Assembly (NCBI RefSeq): GCF_000208865.1
Contig: NC_018395.1
Location: forward strand, 1 to 64,000
Length of the DNA: 64,000 bases
Source of the DNA: Neospora caninum Liverpool
Taxonomy: Eukaryota > Apicomplexa > Conoidasida > Eucoccidiorida > Sarcocystidae
Direction: 5' to 3'
The notes under the pieces are model-generated. The model was given only the letters and a program-made list of their open reading frames with translations, was not told where the DNA came from and made no database searches. The position numbers and the translations under genes were made by a program. Shown here piece after piece: positions 47,604 through 61,095 of the stretch. Position 1 is the stretch's first letter. Each line of letters starts with the position of its first letter.

Positions 47604-49627
47604 ATGGTGCTCGCCGCCAGTCCTGAGGCGTATCGGAAAGTCATCGAGTATGGAATCAAGAAAACGAAGCTGCGGATCGACCGCCTTTTCCTCCAGGCCG
47701 TCATGGCAGGAATCTACGTCGGCATGGCGGGGCATGCATGCACAGCCCTCGGTAGGCCCCGAAAAGGAAGCACAGGAAAGGATCGAAACGGCCTTCTCGG
47801 ATCGACACTCTCTGCCTTCTTCTGCAAAGCAGTGTCACACTTCTAGGCGACACAAATTCACGCACACGCACATACATATATGTAGAGAGATATATCTGCC
47901 GGGGCATGTTTGTATGTATGCGCATTTCCACGTCTATTCCTACATCCGCCTCTACTGTACACAAGTATGGATAGATATCTTGCAGCCAGTGAAGCGCTTG
48001 AACAGCGAAACCACTGGCAACAACTACCTTCATATATCGGTGAAATTCAACAGCGTCTCCCTATCTCTCTTCCTCTTTCCCTCTCTGTAGGAATGTATGC
48101 GCCTTTTGAGTCTGTTCCCTTTCATTTTCTGTGTTTCCCTGCGTCCACGCTTCCGCGCGTGTCTGTGCCTCTCTCTCGTGGCAGCGGGGGGATATTCGAC
48201 GGACCCGAAGAATCCTCTGGCGGTGGCGAAGGCGACGCAAAAGTTTCTCTACGCGTCGCTCTTCCCCGTGGCATTCATCGCGATCATCTTCACGGGTGCG
48301 GAGTTATTCACGGGAAACACCATGACGATGCTCGTGTGCCTGTTGGAGCGGAGGGTCACCGCTCTCCAACTCCTCGTGAACTGGGTCTGTAGCTTGGTCG
48401 GAAACTGGGCCGGGGCTCTCTTCGCCGCGTACTTCCTCTCGTACCTCCCGGGCGGACTGCAGGATGCGGATCACCTCCACTACCTCCAAGACGTGGCCGC
48501 GCACAAAACAGCCCACTCTTTCGCCCAGTGCTTCTTCCTCGCCGTCGGATGCAACACATTCGTTTGCCTCGCCGTCTGGTTCGTCATCGCCTCCGACGAC
48601 GCAGCAGGGAAAATCATGTCCATGTGGTGAGACTCACAGCTCGCCCGGCGCACTGTCTGCTCCGACCCATCCCTTTTTTCACAAAGGCTCCAACGCGCAT
48701 ACCCAGAGGCATGGGTGTACATATGTGCTGGAGTGAGTGCATATATGTGTCCTTCAAATCTCTCGAGAGGGCGTGGAAACGAAACATGCGCATCTGGAGG
48801 TAAAACAGTCGATCGGTTTCCGAAGGTTTTCTGCACACGTGGAGCAGGAGTCTGTGTGTCCGAGGAGCAAAGGGCGGGCGTCGTTTCGTGGCAGATGAAC
48901 TTTGTGTAACGCGCGTTTTTTTTTTGCCTCGGCTTTTCTCGGAGGCAACTGCGCTGAGGTGTTGCGCAAGAACTGAGACGTTCTTCTTTCCTCTCCACAG
49001 GTTCCCCATCGTCTCCTTCTGTGTCGCGGGGTACGAGCATATCATCGCGAATTTCTACACGCTCCAGTGCGCCCTCATGCACGGAGTCGGCCCCGGCGTC
49101 GGGACGGTGATTGTCAAAAACTTTATCCCAACGCTTTTGGGGAACATGGTGCGTCATGAAAAACGTGCCAAGACTGCGGAAAGACGCAACTTTGCAAACG
49201 GATAAAACACAAGAGGATGCAAAGAGAGACACATGAATTGTGTACACACACACATGCGGGGACGTAAAGGTAGAAACAAATGCAAACATGTCTATATGGA
49301 TATGTAGATATTTATTCATAGGTATGTGAACTGTCAGCTGTGCGCACATGCAAATCCATGCAACAGCTACACAGCCGGTGGTGCATAGTCATCCCGGAAG
49401 TCCTGTTTTGTCCCCACAAGTTGAGGAACTCAGAAAAAAATCCCAAAACCCTACGTAAGCCCACATGCCTCCGTTACCATATATATTTATATGTATACTT
49501 AGGTATAGATTGCTGTAGAGAGATAGATAAACACGTGTATGGGGATACACAAATGTACTCTACGTATTTATGTAGGAGCCAGGGTACGCACATGTGCATC
49601 TACGCCTACCGATCAATGTATGTCTAT

Positions 49628-49673
<46 letters not shown>

Positions 49674-50683
49674 CTATATATATACATATGACACAGATCG
49701 CTGTACACGCCTGCATATATCCTGATGTAGGTTTTTTCTGTCTTTTTCCTTGCTTTTCCTGGAGCTTCACCCTGGCTGTTTGTGTTCGCCTGCCCCTTTC
49801 TCCTGTCCCTTTTGTGTAGGTTGGCGGTTGCGGTTTGGTGGGCGCGGTGTATTGGTACAACTTTTACCCGACAATGTGCGTGGTGCAGGAGGCGGGGCCG
49901 AGTCTGTCTCTTCCCAACAACCCGTCTTCGTCAGCTCGGCAAGTCGTGGCAGATCTGTTTAGTCGCACAGGCCGCGAGGGCTCGACTCTCGGCGTCGCGC
50001 TGTGTGCGTCAGAGTCTGCCCCACGGAACTCGGCTTGCTTGGCGCCTCCCGCAGCGGCCAGCTTCGCGGGGGCTGGGCCAGCTGTCGAGACACTTGAAGG
50101 CCGCAGCCCGAACGTGCTGCAGGTCCCTTTGGGGAAGGGTTCGAGTCCGAATCCCGCGGGAAATCTCGCTGAGCCGAGCTGCTCTGTCGCGAGCGAAGAC
50201 TGCCTGGTGGTGCCGCGAGCGTCCTTCGGCGGCGAGTACCGCCCGCCGCAGCTCGGCGGCTCTGGGGTGTGCGTACACCCGAAAAGTGCTTTCGGATGTG
50301 GCGGAGTTTTGTGTCGCGTGCCCAGCCCCGCTGTCGCCGACGCCTTCGCTTCGCCACTTCGCGGGAATTCCAGCGTGCAGAACGGTGCAGGCGAGGCCGA
50401 CAAACCGCGCGAACAAGAACGAGAGGAACGAGAAATTGGAGCAGAAGAGGAAAAACCTGTCGGCGAAGATCCACATCCAACAATCACTGTGAGTGCGCGA
50501 AAAAGACAGAGAGAGATCAAGAAAGAGAGAAGAGGAAAGAGAGAAAGAGAGACTGACGAGGAAGGTAGACCAGCAGAGGCGAAAGAAAGAAGTCAGACAC
50601 AAGAGCTTGGTCACGTGGATGTGTCCGAGGAGAGAGATGAAGAACAGATTCGCGACGAAGCACAACAGCGGAGAAAAAGTTGA
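47604..50683 (+). CDS. Formate/nitrite transporter family channel (probable lactate/H+ transporter)
   Basis: Four exons (47604-47751, 48185-48626, 49001-49148, 49820-50683) join in phase into 533 residues. The start has a strong context (CCAAAATGG). The first membrane span is at about residues 31-50 ([20 protein letters not shown]). GGYSTDPKN and the signature [11 protein letters not shown] (86-96) follow. Later come [30 protein letters not shown] and the last span with [11 protein letters not shown]. These match the six-span FNT fold, which forms homopentamers. Characterised apicomplexan FNTs export L-lactate with protons across the plasma membrane; that this one does so is inference. After the last span there is a hydrophilic tail of about 265 residues, unusually long for the family. 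A good donor (ACT|GTGAGT, 50489) lies in the tail, so the last about 65 residues may instead come from another exon. Confidence 0.88.
49630..49682. repeat. TA dinucleotide run in FNT intron 3
   Basis: A (TA)n run with small interruptions, located about 140 bases before the exon 4 acceptor at 49819. Confidence 0.9.
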
Positions 50684-50861
50684 TCTAGGAGTGATGTGGC
50701 TGAGCCGGAGATCCCTGGCCAAGTGATCTATCCGCAAGGGCCCATGTTCGGAGATTCACAGGACAACAGGCACAGAGAAACACGCAGGCGCAAGCTTTCA
50801 ACAGAGAGATCCCCACAAAGAGGTGTAGAGACAGTAAAGAGATGAGAAGATGCCTAAATAC

Positions 50862-50898
<37 letters not shown>

Positions 50899-51006
50899 TA
50901 TATCCCAATGAACAGGAACTGATACCTCAGTGACGTCGATATCGCGTCTCAGTCTGCAGAAACAGCACGCAAACCTACCTACAAATATTTTTATATATAT
51001 ATATAT

Positions 51007-51062
<56 letters not shown>

Positions 51063-52309
51063 GTGTGTATTGGATGTGGCATAGATATTCTGCGTATGTG
51101 CATGCACCCGGTGGACGATGTTATGCTCTGCTGGTGTTCGGGCAGTTGTCGCTTCCTCCCCCTGAATTTCATCCAAACGTCCCGAGCCACGTCGAGCACG
51201 TTTCTGTGGAGGACGCAACTCCTGCAGCGTCTGAGCGCGCCGCGAATGGCGAGAGGCCGGCGTCGAGCAATTGATTTTCGTTTTCTGTCTCTGAAGACGA
51301 GAGCGAACGAGTAAAAGACGGAGAGCTGACAAAAGGGGAAGGAGAGGCGAATCGGAAACGAAGGAGCAACAGGCTGGGAAGGCCTAGACGGAGAGTGGAG
51401 AACGGGAGACAGGTGTGAGAAGGACGCCTGGCAACAACCAACGGGACGATAGAGAAGCGAACAGAGAGAGGCATGCTTTGGTTTTTCGGAGTCACCCCGT
51501 GTTTTCTTTGGAGCGACTCTCTTGTCCAGCAGGATCCGGCCGCTCTGCGTTCTTTTTGTGACGTCGGCGAGGACCCGTTTCTCCCGTTTTCCCTTCTGTT
51601 CCTGTTTCGACGGCAACAAGAAGTGAAAAACACATTCCGCCGATCTCTCGTTTGTTTGTTGGCTTCTCGTTTTCTATCTCGCCTTCAGTCTCCTTCCCTT
51701 TCTTGTTCGCCGATCTTTGCTTTCTTGCGTCCACTCTGTTTCTGCCTCTCGCGAGTTTTCTCTCTGTTTCCCGTCTCTGTTCCTCCTTGTCTTCCGTGTC
51801 TCTCTGCCCCGTTCTGTTCGCGCCCCTCGTATCTCTTTTGTCTCGCTGCTTCCTCGCCCTGTGCCGCCGTCTCCGCCTCCCGTGTCACTCTTCTCGCTTT
51901 GCGGGATACAGGAAGCACGTGCATGGTAGATTGCGAGGCTGGGCACGCAGTAGAGAAGAGAGAAATAACACTGGAGGGAGGAAAAGAGATGTCAGAGTGA
52001 GGTACACTGAGAACGGAAGCCTGAGGAGGCCGAGCGACTGAACGAAGGCAGAGAGGAGCGGTGGAGACAGGCGACAGCCAGATACGCAGCTTTTTGCCTG
52101 CCGCCCTTCCTTTTCTCCCAAAAGCCGGGGAAACCAGGGAATATGCCACTCTGGGCAGAAAAGAGAGATATCCGATACTTCTGTCCACGCCTTTCCGCCT
52201 ACAAATTTCCTCTGTCGCGTAGGGATCAGTACTCCCTCTCGGCAGCGGCTTCATCGGCGGTGTGCGTACACCACACTTTGCTTCCGTGTCTTTATATACA
52301 CCTCTATAC

Positions 52310-52346
<37 letters not shown>

Positions 52347-53030
52347 CCATGTGGGCTGAACGCGGGATCTGTTCCGTCCATAATATGAAGAACACATGAA
52401 GGCATCTAGACGAAGCCTCTGCAGGCACCTCTGTGTCTACACGCGTAAATGGAAATAACAAAATCTTCAAACGCAAATATCTGGAAGCTATGTACGTCTC
52501 TAGTGCGCGTCTCCGTTTTTGTGGCTGTGTGTTTGTGCAAAGAGGGTTTCACGCTTCGGGTATGCGACGGGAATCGGGAACATCTGTGCATGCGTGCCTG
52601 GAGAAAGACGTGAAACGGATTTCGAATGTGGGGAAGAATACGAGATTGACTTCATCAAGTTTCGACTTCATAACCATCTCCGCACGAACCCTCATCTCAC
52701 TCCGTCCAGCTTTCCTCTTTCGCCACACACTGCCGATGTCCACGTCCCCATTTTGTGTCTGGCTCACCCCTGTTGTTCTCCCTCGTTCGTCCTGTTCTTC
52801 CTGTCGTCTTTTCTTCCTCTTTCTCCCTTTCCCGTGTGTGGCCTCTCGCATTCTCCGTTTTCTGACTCTTCGTCGCGACTGCGTCCTCTCCTCTTCCCTT
52901 TCGCATTCGGAGACGCAAGCATGTCTCTCCTTCACAAAACGGGACGCAGCCCCGTGAAATTTCGTGCACCTCCTCCGTCTCCAAGCAAAAATACACGCAA
53001 CTCTCTCCTCCACCACCTGTTTCAGAGCCT
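50684..53030. other. Convergent spacer between FNT and importin genes
   Basis: Both genes end here. Contents are a TA run (about 50863-50895), a GATA run, a perfect 14-bp inverted repeat at 52259-52272, another TA run (52312-52337) and pyrimidine-rich sequence. No gene was supported. Confidence 0.5.
51008..51061. repeat. (GATA)n microsatellite
   Basis: About 13 copies of GATA preceded by a short TA run, in the spacer between the FNT and importin genes. It gives an apparent Ser-Ile-Tyr-Leu repeat frame on the minus strand, which is not coding. Confidence 0.95.
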
Positions 53031-56000
53031 CTACTTGAGAATTTTCTGCAGCTTCTTCTGCTCCTTTGCAGTGAAGCTTTGGCAGAGAGCAGCCAAAGGC
53101 GCTGGCTGACTCGTTGTGTTGATCTGAGCAAAAAGCTTTTTGATTTCCTCGTTCAAATCGGAGTCGGAGAAATCTGTGCGATACACTGCGCACAAAATCT
53201 GCAAAAGCCGCGGTAGGTTGCTCGCGTTCTGTCCCAGGACGACTGCGTTGTTCTGAAAAAAGAAACACAACCCACATTCTTTCCCACTGGTGTCTCCGTA
53301 CATCTCTCGCCCCACAAAATATATACACACACGTATGCACATGCATTTGCATACATGTAGGCTTTACATGCAACACGCCTCTACATGGGCGCGCAGGAGA
53401 TCTCCGCTAGCGCCTGTCGAGGAGCTTCCACGAAGCGGGCAGCCACGAATGCATGCAAAGATTCCCCTGGTGTCGACACTGCCGATAACGCATCTTCTCC
53501 AGCAGCCAAAAAGACCACACATATATATAAATACAAATACACATTTTATAATGTCTTTGAACTGCACACTCTTCTTCAGACAAAATGCGCATCCAATTCC
53601 GCTGCGCTGTGTTGAATATGCAGATTCACAAGTCGTCAAGACAGCCTGTTTCTCCACAGATCTCTACACGCATATATACATATATATAGGGATACATATA
53701 TGAATGAATACACATCTAAATATACATCCACATAGATGCGTACACATATGTATACCATGCAAATATATATAAATAAATACATGATATGCCTATAGAGAGG
53801 TACAGAGAGATGCACGTGTGTGCATAGAAATACAAGCACCGGCACAGTTTCCAGAACGTGATCCACAGACGTGCCTCGCTTTACCTGTAGAACAGCTTCC
53901 ATGAGGAATTTATGCATGCGGAGTCCCTCCGTTTCATCTTGCTTGAGCGGCAAGTTCTCCAACCAGCTCGCCAGCAGCACTTGCTGCTCCTCTGCACTCA
54001 TCGAGCCTCCGTAGTGGCGTAGCAAATCGCCCAACGCCGCGGCCGTGTTGTCCGTTGCAGCCTGTAGAAAATGCATGCAAGCATCCAAATTCACAACCTT
54101 GAAAGAAGGTTCACATGCACGCACACACGTACGATCTCACAAGCGCAATACACACCTACAGATAGATAGATAGATATAGATAGATATGCTTGTGTCTTGC
54201 ATAAGTGTATATACGCTGCATAGGCGTAGCCCTTGGATCTCCACGGAAACGCGAGGCACTTGTGCATGCGAGGCACATTGGGACAGTGTGCTGGAAACAG
54301 AAGAGCATCCTGTTGTTTCACCGGGACGGGGTGGAGCAGAGGGTGGAGATACACTCCAGGCAAACTTAAGAGGCTGCAGAGTCTGCATGCGCCCTCGTTT
54401 GGCGGCGTCGACTTGCCTGCTCCATTTTGTTCTTCGTCTTTTGGCTGCGGTTGACTGCGGTGAGGAGGTTCTTCGCAGCTTCTTGGACGAACGGCTGGAA
54501 AGCCTGCTCTAGGAGCGCACCCTGTTGGACTCCGTAGGCGGCAGCTTGCAGCACGCGAGGGTCCGGAGACAGGAGACACTGGATGAGCCGAGGCATGAAG
54601 AGAGGCCACAGCGGCAGCCCGTCCTCCTGCGGCAGGAAAGACACGAGAAACCGCCAGGTCCACGCTCCGCCGAAAACCACAGACAATGTGAACGAGAGAG
54701 GACACGGAGGGAAGAAATTCGGAGAAATGGAGGGGACGCGCGCGAAAAAGAAGGTGAGACAAACTCGATGCCAAAAGCATAGAGAGAAGGACACTGGCAG
54801 AGAGAGCCGGATTGACACAGAGAAAAGAACGTCGGAAGCAAGCAGCGCTGTAGAGGGTCGGGAGCGTCACCGTTTTCCGTGGAATGTTGCGCAGCGAGAA
54901 GAGCGTCGGTGGAGAGAGGAGAGAGAAGAGAGTGACGGTTTACCTTGAGGTGTTGAAGAATGTCATCGCAGACGTAGAGAGCGACGCTCTTGTCCTCGTC
55001 GGCCGCGTCATCTCGGAGGAATTGTTGCACGAAGGCAGCAGCTGCTTCGCTGGCTTTGCTGCGCAGAAACTCCTTCGGATGTGTCGCCATGAGTGTCCCG
55101 ACAATCTCCAAGAGGGACGAACGCAGCGTCTGCTCCTGACGCAAGAGAGCAGAGAGCGCGCGAGACAAAAAATGCGGCGAAGAGCCAAACCCAAGGCACT
55201 TTTGGCAAGGGCAAGAGATTACGAGGCACAAGACAAAGAATAAGAGGAAAAATCAAGAGAGACGCAAAGCGCGGAACGCTTCACACTGGGACTTGCCGCG
55301 GAGAGGGCGCGCGGCAGCAACGCGAAACAACACACAGAAACACGAAGACGAGAACACGGGAGCACGGCAAAAGAGAAGGGGAATTCAGTCGTCCAAAAAA
55401 AGCAGAGCCCGAGACTTCAAAGGCCACCCAAACAGTCGCACACAGAAGAAAACGACACCACGTGCGCGTGGCCATTCTACTAACATATACATATGTATGA
55501 ATATATATATATGGGGATAGATGTATATACATGTAGATGTAGATGAGTTTAATCGTAGGCGTGTTCTCTCCTCTCGTGATCCCCCGTGGCTCTGAATTTC
55601 TTTTACACGCTCAAACGACGTTTGTCTGCTGGGGATTACCTGCTGATCTTCTTCTTCCAGGCGGAGCATGTCGTCCTCGTCGACTTCTTCGTCTTGGCGG
55701 TTCTTCCGAGCCGATATGTCAATGCGTCGCTCGAAGGATTTCTCCAAAGCCGAGAACACATTGAGGGCTTGTTGGGAGACCTGTGCGGACAGAAAAAAAG
55801 GAAACGGAGCGTTCAGACACCCAGAAAACGAAGAAAAAGAGACACGTCGAATTGCCTTCGACACACACACACACACACGCACGCGCTGTTGGAAAAAAGC
55901 CTCACAAAACTTCCGCACTCCCACATGCACTATTTCTGGTCCCTCTTCTTCGTTCCCTTCTCCTTGTTTTTCTCCTTCTTCATGTCCGTCTCCTCCGCCT

Positions 56001-57070
56001 CTTTCTTCTCCCTCTTCACCTCCTTTATCCCCTTCTCCCTCTCCTTCTTCTCTCCTTCCCCCCGTTCTCTTTCTCCTTCCGCCTGTGTTGCCTTTTGTCT
56101 TGTTACCTCTTCGTCGGTGAACACTTCTGCGCCGGCTTTGGACAGGCAGTCGTTCAGTCCCGAGGCCTCCGCAACCATGGAGTCGACGTCGCCGTCTTCG
56201 TCTTGGAGGGACTTGAAGACTTCGCCGCAGGTTCGGAGGGTCATCGCGCGCAGCATTTCCTTCACGCTTGCGCCGCTGCGTCGCGCCTCTTCTTCGGCTG
56301 GCGCCTGGCCCTCGCTGCGCGCCTGAACCGCGCGCTGTACGTACTGCAGGACTAGCTGCTTGCACGTCCCAATGAGCGAGGCCATCGTCTCGAGAGCCTT
56401 CTGTTTGATGTCTTCAGAGAGAACGTGGGTGAGGAGCGGGAAGACTGCCTCAGCCACAGGCTGCAGGAACGAAGAGGCCGAAAACGCCGCGGACGAAAGA
56501 GAGGCAGCCGTCAGCGGATCCTGAAGCACCGTCGTGATGGTGCACAGGAGATCCAACGCCCGACTCTGCTCCTCCAGCAAGGACGTCTTCAACCCCAGCG
56601 ACGTGTTCGAATCCAAAATCACGTACGTCATGTCCTGAAAAAAACGCACACAACGTGTCTCTCGCGCTTGCATACAAATACCAGACACACGCAACTGCCC
56701 ACACTGCCTTTGCTCACACATATACATACATACATACATACATACATACATACATACATACATACATACATACATACATACATACATACATACATACATA
56801 CATACATACATACATACATACATACATACATACATACATACATACATACATACATACATACATACATACATACATACATACATACATACATACATACATA
56901 CATACATACATACATACATACATACATACATACATACATACATACATACATACATACATACATACATACATACATACATACATACATACATACATACATA
57001 CATACATACATACATACATACATACATACATACATACATACCTACGTACATACATACGTACGTACGTACG

Positions 57071-57103
<33 letters not shown>

Positions 57104-60100
57104 GTGGTGTGTGAATGCGTGCATGTGTTACTTGCATGTGCGGCAGCAGATGTGTCTGTTGTTGCCTTACTTCGTCATCTTCTGCTTCTTCCGCTTTCAT
57201 TTCTTTGGGTTTGACAGTGAGGACGTCGAGCAGTCGGGGAAGGATCCGCGGCAAGTAGACGAGGAAGTCGGCACCCATGGCTCGGCACATGCGGCCAAGC
57301 GCCTCGGTCAGGTACTCCCGGACGGCGTCGCCTTCTTCGTCCATGCATCTGTGCTGCGTGGCTTGAGAGCAGCAACTGCTCGTCTTGGAGTCTTCGCATG
57401 TTGCAGTGCTCTCGGCAATCTGAAGCATCGCCTCCATCGCGACTTTCCCGTCTTCCGCAAACTGTTCGCGGCCTAAAAACGCACGAAACCATGCCGAATC
57501 AGAGTGAGAGAGTCCTCATAGGCCATTCGAGAGAGACAGAGGGAGGGAAACAGGAGGAGAGAAGGAAGGGAAGACAAGAGAGGCAAACAAGACGAGAGAG
57601 GAGAGAGTCGTCCAGCGTCTTTGCTCCCTAGAAGGGTCAAACGTCCAGGAAGAACTTTTACTGGCGCTTGTCAGTACGCTAAACCGGGAAATGCTCCACG
57701 AAACGCCTCCACTGGTCATCGAATCACGACTCGCTTCTCCCGCTAAAAAACCTGTTCGCCCCTCATTTTGTCCTCGCGTTCCTCACGCTTCAAGCTGTGT
57801 TTTGTCTCTATCCGCTTTACTCTTTTTTTTCGGAGCTGCGGCCTCTTTTCCTTTGCTTTTGACTTACTGACGCTGAGGCCGACAATGGAGATGCACTCAA
57901 TCGCTTTGCCTCGGAGGGAGCGGAGTTCGAGAGCCGTGCTGTTGGTGATGACGTCGAGAAGAGAAGGCACGACTGCGGAGTAGTAAGGTACGAAGCTCTC
58001 CTCCAGCACGCCCGCGACGACGGCAATGCATGTGACTGCATGTTCGCGGACCGTCTTGGCTGAAAAAGGCATTTCGCACATGCACACAGACGCCACTCGA
58101 GAGATTCCCACACACACATCCACAGCATTGGCGGCAGACGAATCGACTGATCGGAATCTCATTTCGGATGCCCGTTTCGGAATCCCTTTTCGGAATCTCT
58201 CTTCATAAAGAGTGCGACAGGGGGGCTCTTCTTCTCTGATGGGGATGCCTGGTGCAGAAAAGCGGATGCGCGCGGTCTGTTGTCTTACGAGTGCCCGGGC
58301 GGATCTTCGTCAGAAGCTTCTCCATCACTTGTCCTGCGACCTTGAGCATCTCGGCCTTCTCGACTTCCTCGGAAAAGTTCACGAACGCCGCGCACGCGTG
58401 GCCCTGAACGCGCGGAACCTGAACGCGAAGAGAAGAGAAAACCCGAGATCAATAAAACTTGAGAGAGTCTGCGTCGAAACGGAGGGTTCACGGATCGCAC
58501 GAGTCGCAAAGGGGAGAAGCGCGGAGACAGTTTTGAAGCAAAAAGAGGGTTTTTTCTTCTGTACTCTCGCGCTTTCTGGGCCGTGTTTCTCCGAGCGAGG
58601 GAGCTGCGAAACACGCGCCACTCACAGGCAGCACAGATACCCCTAATGTGTGCATGCGCGAAATCATCTCCGGCGCGCCTTGTCAGAGCCCGACTTTTTT
58701 CTCTGGCTCCACCTTTTTGTCTCTCTCGAGTTCTAGCTCCCTTGCCGTATTCCGCGGGAACGCGCCGCACTTCCAGGTTTTAAACATCCTGGCACTCTCG
58801 CTCGCGCCTTCCCCCTTCAAAGCGCGTTCTTTTCTTCTGTGAGTGCGTCTCCCCTCTCGCCCCTTCTGTCTGTTTCCGCCGCTCTTGCCGTCTCCGCTTC
58901 GTGTTCCCCCTTCATGTGGCAGCTGCCTCTTTCCTCCTCGAGTTCGTCCACCTCGTCTTTTCCTCGCCTACCTCGTCGTCCATCCTGGCGATGAGGAGCG
59001 GGAGCATTTCACTCGCGAACTGTTCCTGCACGTACGGCGTCTGGTCCAGACTCATTTGGCCGATCGCCTGGGCAGCTGCGAACCGGACTCGAAAGTCAGG
59101 GTCGCCCAAGTACCGCATGAGCGTCTTGGCAATGTAGTCGAGTTCCTCCTCTTGGTCTTCCTGGACGTACTCGACCGTCTGCGAGATGGCCATCAAGGCG
59201 ACGAACCGATACTCCCACTCCGGCCGCTGCAAAAAGGTGGTGATGTAGTTGAACAGCGCGGGCAGCAACAGCGAGGCTGCTTGCGTGCGACTGCCGACCG
59301 CAATGTCTTCGTCCGAGCTGTAGGCCCGGCAGAGACGGTCTAGCCCCTCTTCGCCGACATCGAAGAAACGCTGCTCCTGAAACAGACCAAAGAAACATAC
59401 ATACATACATACATACATACATACATACATACATACGTACATACATACATACATACACGCATATATACTTGTGCGTGTGTGAAAGCGTTTTTCAGATGCG
59501 AAATTCCGGACACTTTCCCGCTGCGGGTCTGCGTCCCCGTGTGCTTCTGCGTCGCTTACGTCTTCTTCGTCGCCTTCTTCTAGCCACTTGGCGTAGGAGC
59601 TGTCGCGGATGTCGAGCATGCACATGAGCAGCGCCTCGAGGAGCCGGTTGAGGAAGTTGGGAACTTTGAGCATCACTTGGTTCTTTTGCTCGACGCAGCA
59701 AATCATTGCCTCAACTGCGTACTTTCGGCAGCTCTGCAGGCCCTCAGGTGTCTCCTCGTCGCTCGTCTTCGCCGCACACGCGGTCGCGGCGACGCACGGG
59801 CCTTTCGGTTCCGCGCCCGACGCGCCCAAGGAGGCCGCAGCAGCCTGCGCAGCTGCCGCCGCGGCTGTCCCCGCGGCGGCAGCTGCCTCTGCCGCCTGTT
59901 GTTGTCCCTGCCCAATCAACGAAATCGCCAAAAGGTAGTCGCAAAACTGCGCCAAGTGCGGGCGCATCAGAGCCACGCCGCCTCCTTGCTCCGCTTCGCA
60001 CAACTGGATCACCAAAACCATCATTCTGAAAAAGCAGGCCAGGCACAAACATGTACGACACAAGCATTTCAAGTGCATATACCCAACAGCTACAAGCACA

Positions 60101-61057
60101 CATCCACACATCCAGACACAGATATATATATATATATATACCAATAGAGATAGAGATATAAAGGTAGATACAGATATAGATGCCTGTGCGCAGACAAAAG
60201 TATATGTGCTTGTGGAGCATGAAGATAGGTTTTTCTTCGAATGTGTATAGCGAGAGAGGCATAGATGTGTCTTTCTGAGGATGCGAGAGGGGACCCCGAG
60301 GGGAGCGACGTGCCGTCGCAGGTTCCTCTCCGTTTGAATCCCGGCTCTCTGGACATCCGCCGCCTCGTAGCCGTTTGCAGTCTCGGCTGTCTTCTCGACT
60401 GCGTGTCCCACTGGATGTCCTGTCCATTTTCACGCACGCCCCCTTTTTGCAGAGACTAGAACGCTTTCGTTCGGTCCTTCTCACCTTTCCGCCAAAGCGT
60501 AGTCGTCTTCAGCGCCTGCTCGCAAAGTCGCCTCCAGCGTGTCGATGATAAGGAGCTGTACAGGCGGGCACTCTGGGGCCGCGCGCGTCTTTGCGTCAGG
60601 CAGAAATTTCTTGTACACGCGTTTGTTCACATCTTCCACGACAGAGACCAAGAGCGCGAAGGCTTCGACTCTGAACACCCACGCACAGGCTCCACTGACA
60701 GTCAGCGAGCGGGTGGAACGGAGAAGACAACGGGGAAGAGAGAAAAGGAAGCAGAGAGCCGCACGTCACAACCCAGAAACCCACTGCCGTCTCACCAGAC
60801 AGACGCAGACCGAAACTTCCGATCCTGTCTCGATTCGCTTCCGCCGTTTACCGCTTTTCTCCTTCGCCAAAACTCAGCTGAGTCCCGGTTTGTCTCCCGA
60901 CGATGTCTCGCTCTCCGCTCTCGTGCTTCTTACATCCGACAAACCTCTCGCTACTCGCTCCTAAATGCCATATGTGTTTGGTATACATATATATATGCAG
61001 ATATGATCATGCATACAAATATACATACATGTTTTCGCATACAGGGATGCACGCAAG

Positions 61058-61095
<38 letters not shown>

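Noticed and set aside
50130..50160. GGTTCGAGTCC resembling a tRNA T-loop
   Set aside because: No acceptor-stem or anticodon pairing around it, and it lies in the FNT coding frame.
55930..57099. 389-codon minus-strand frame beginning with a long CMYV repeat
   Set aside because: The repeat part is an intronic CATA microsatellite. Only the portion 56634-56107 is importin exon 8.
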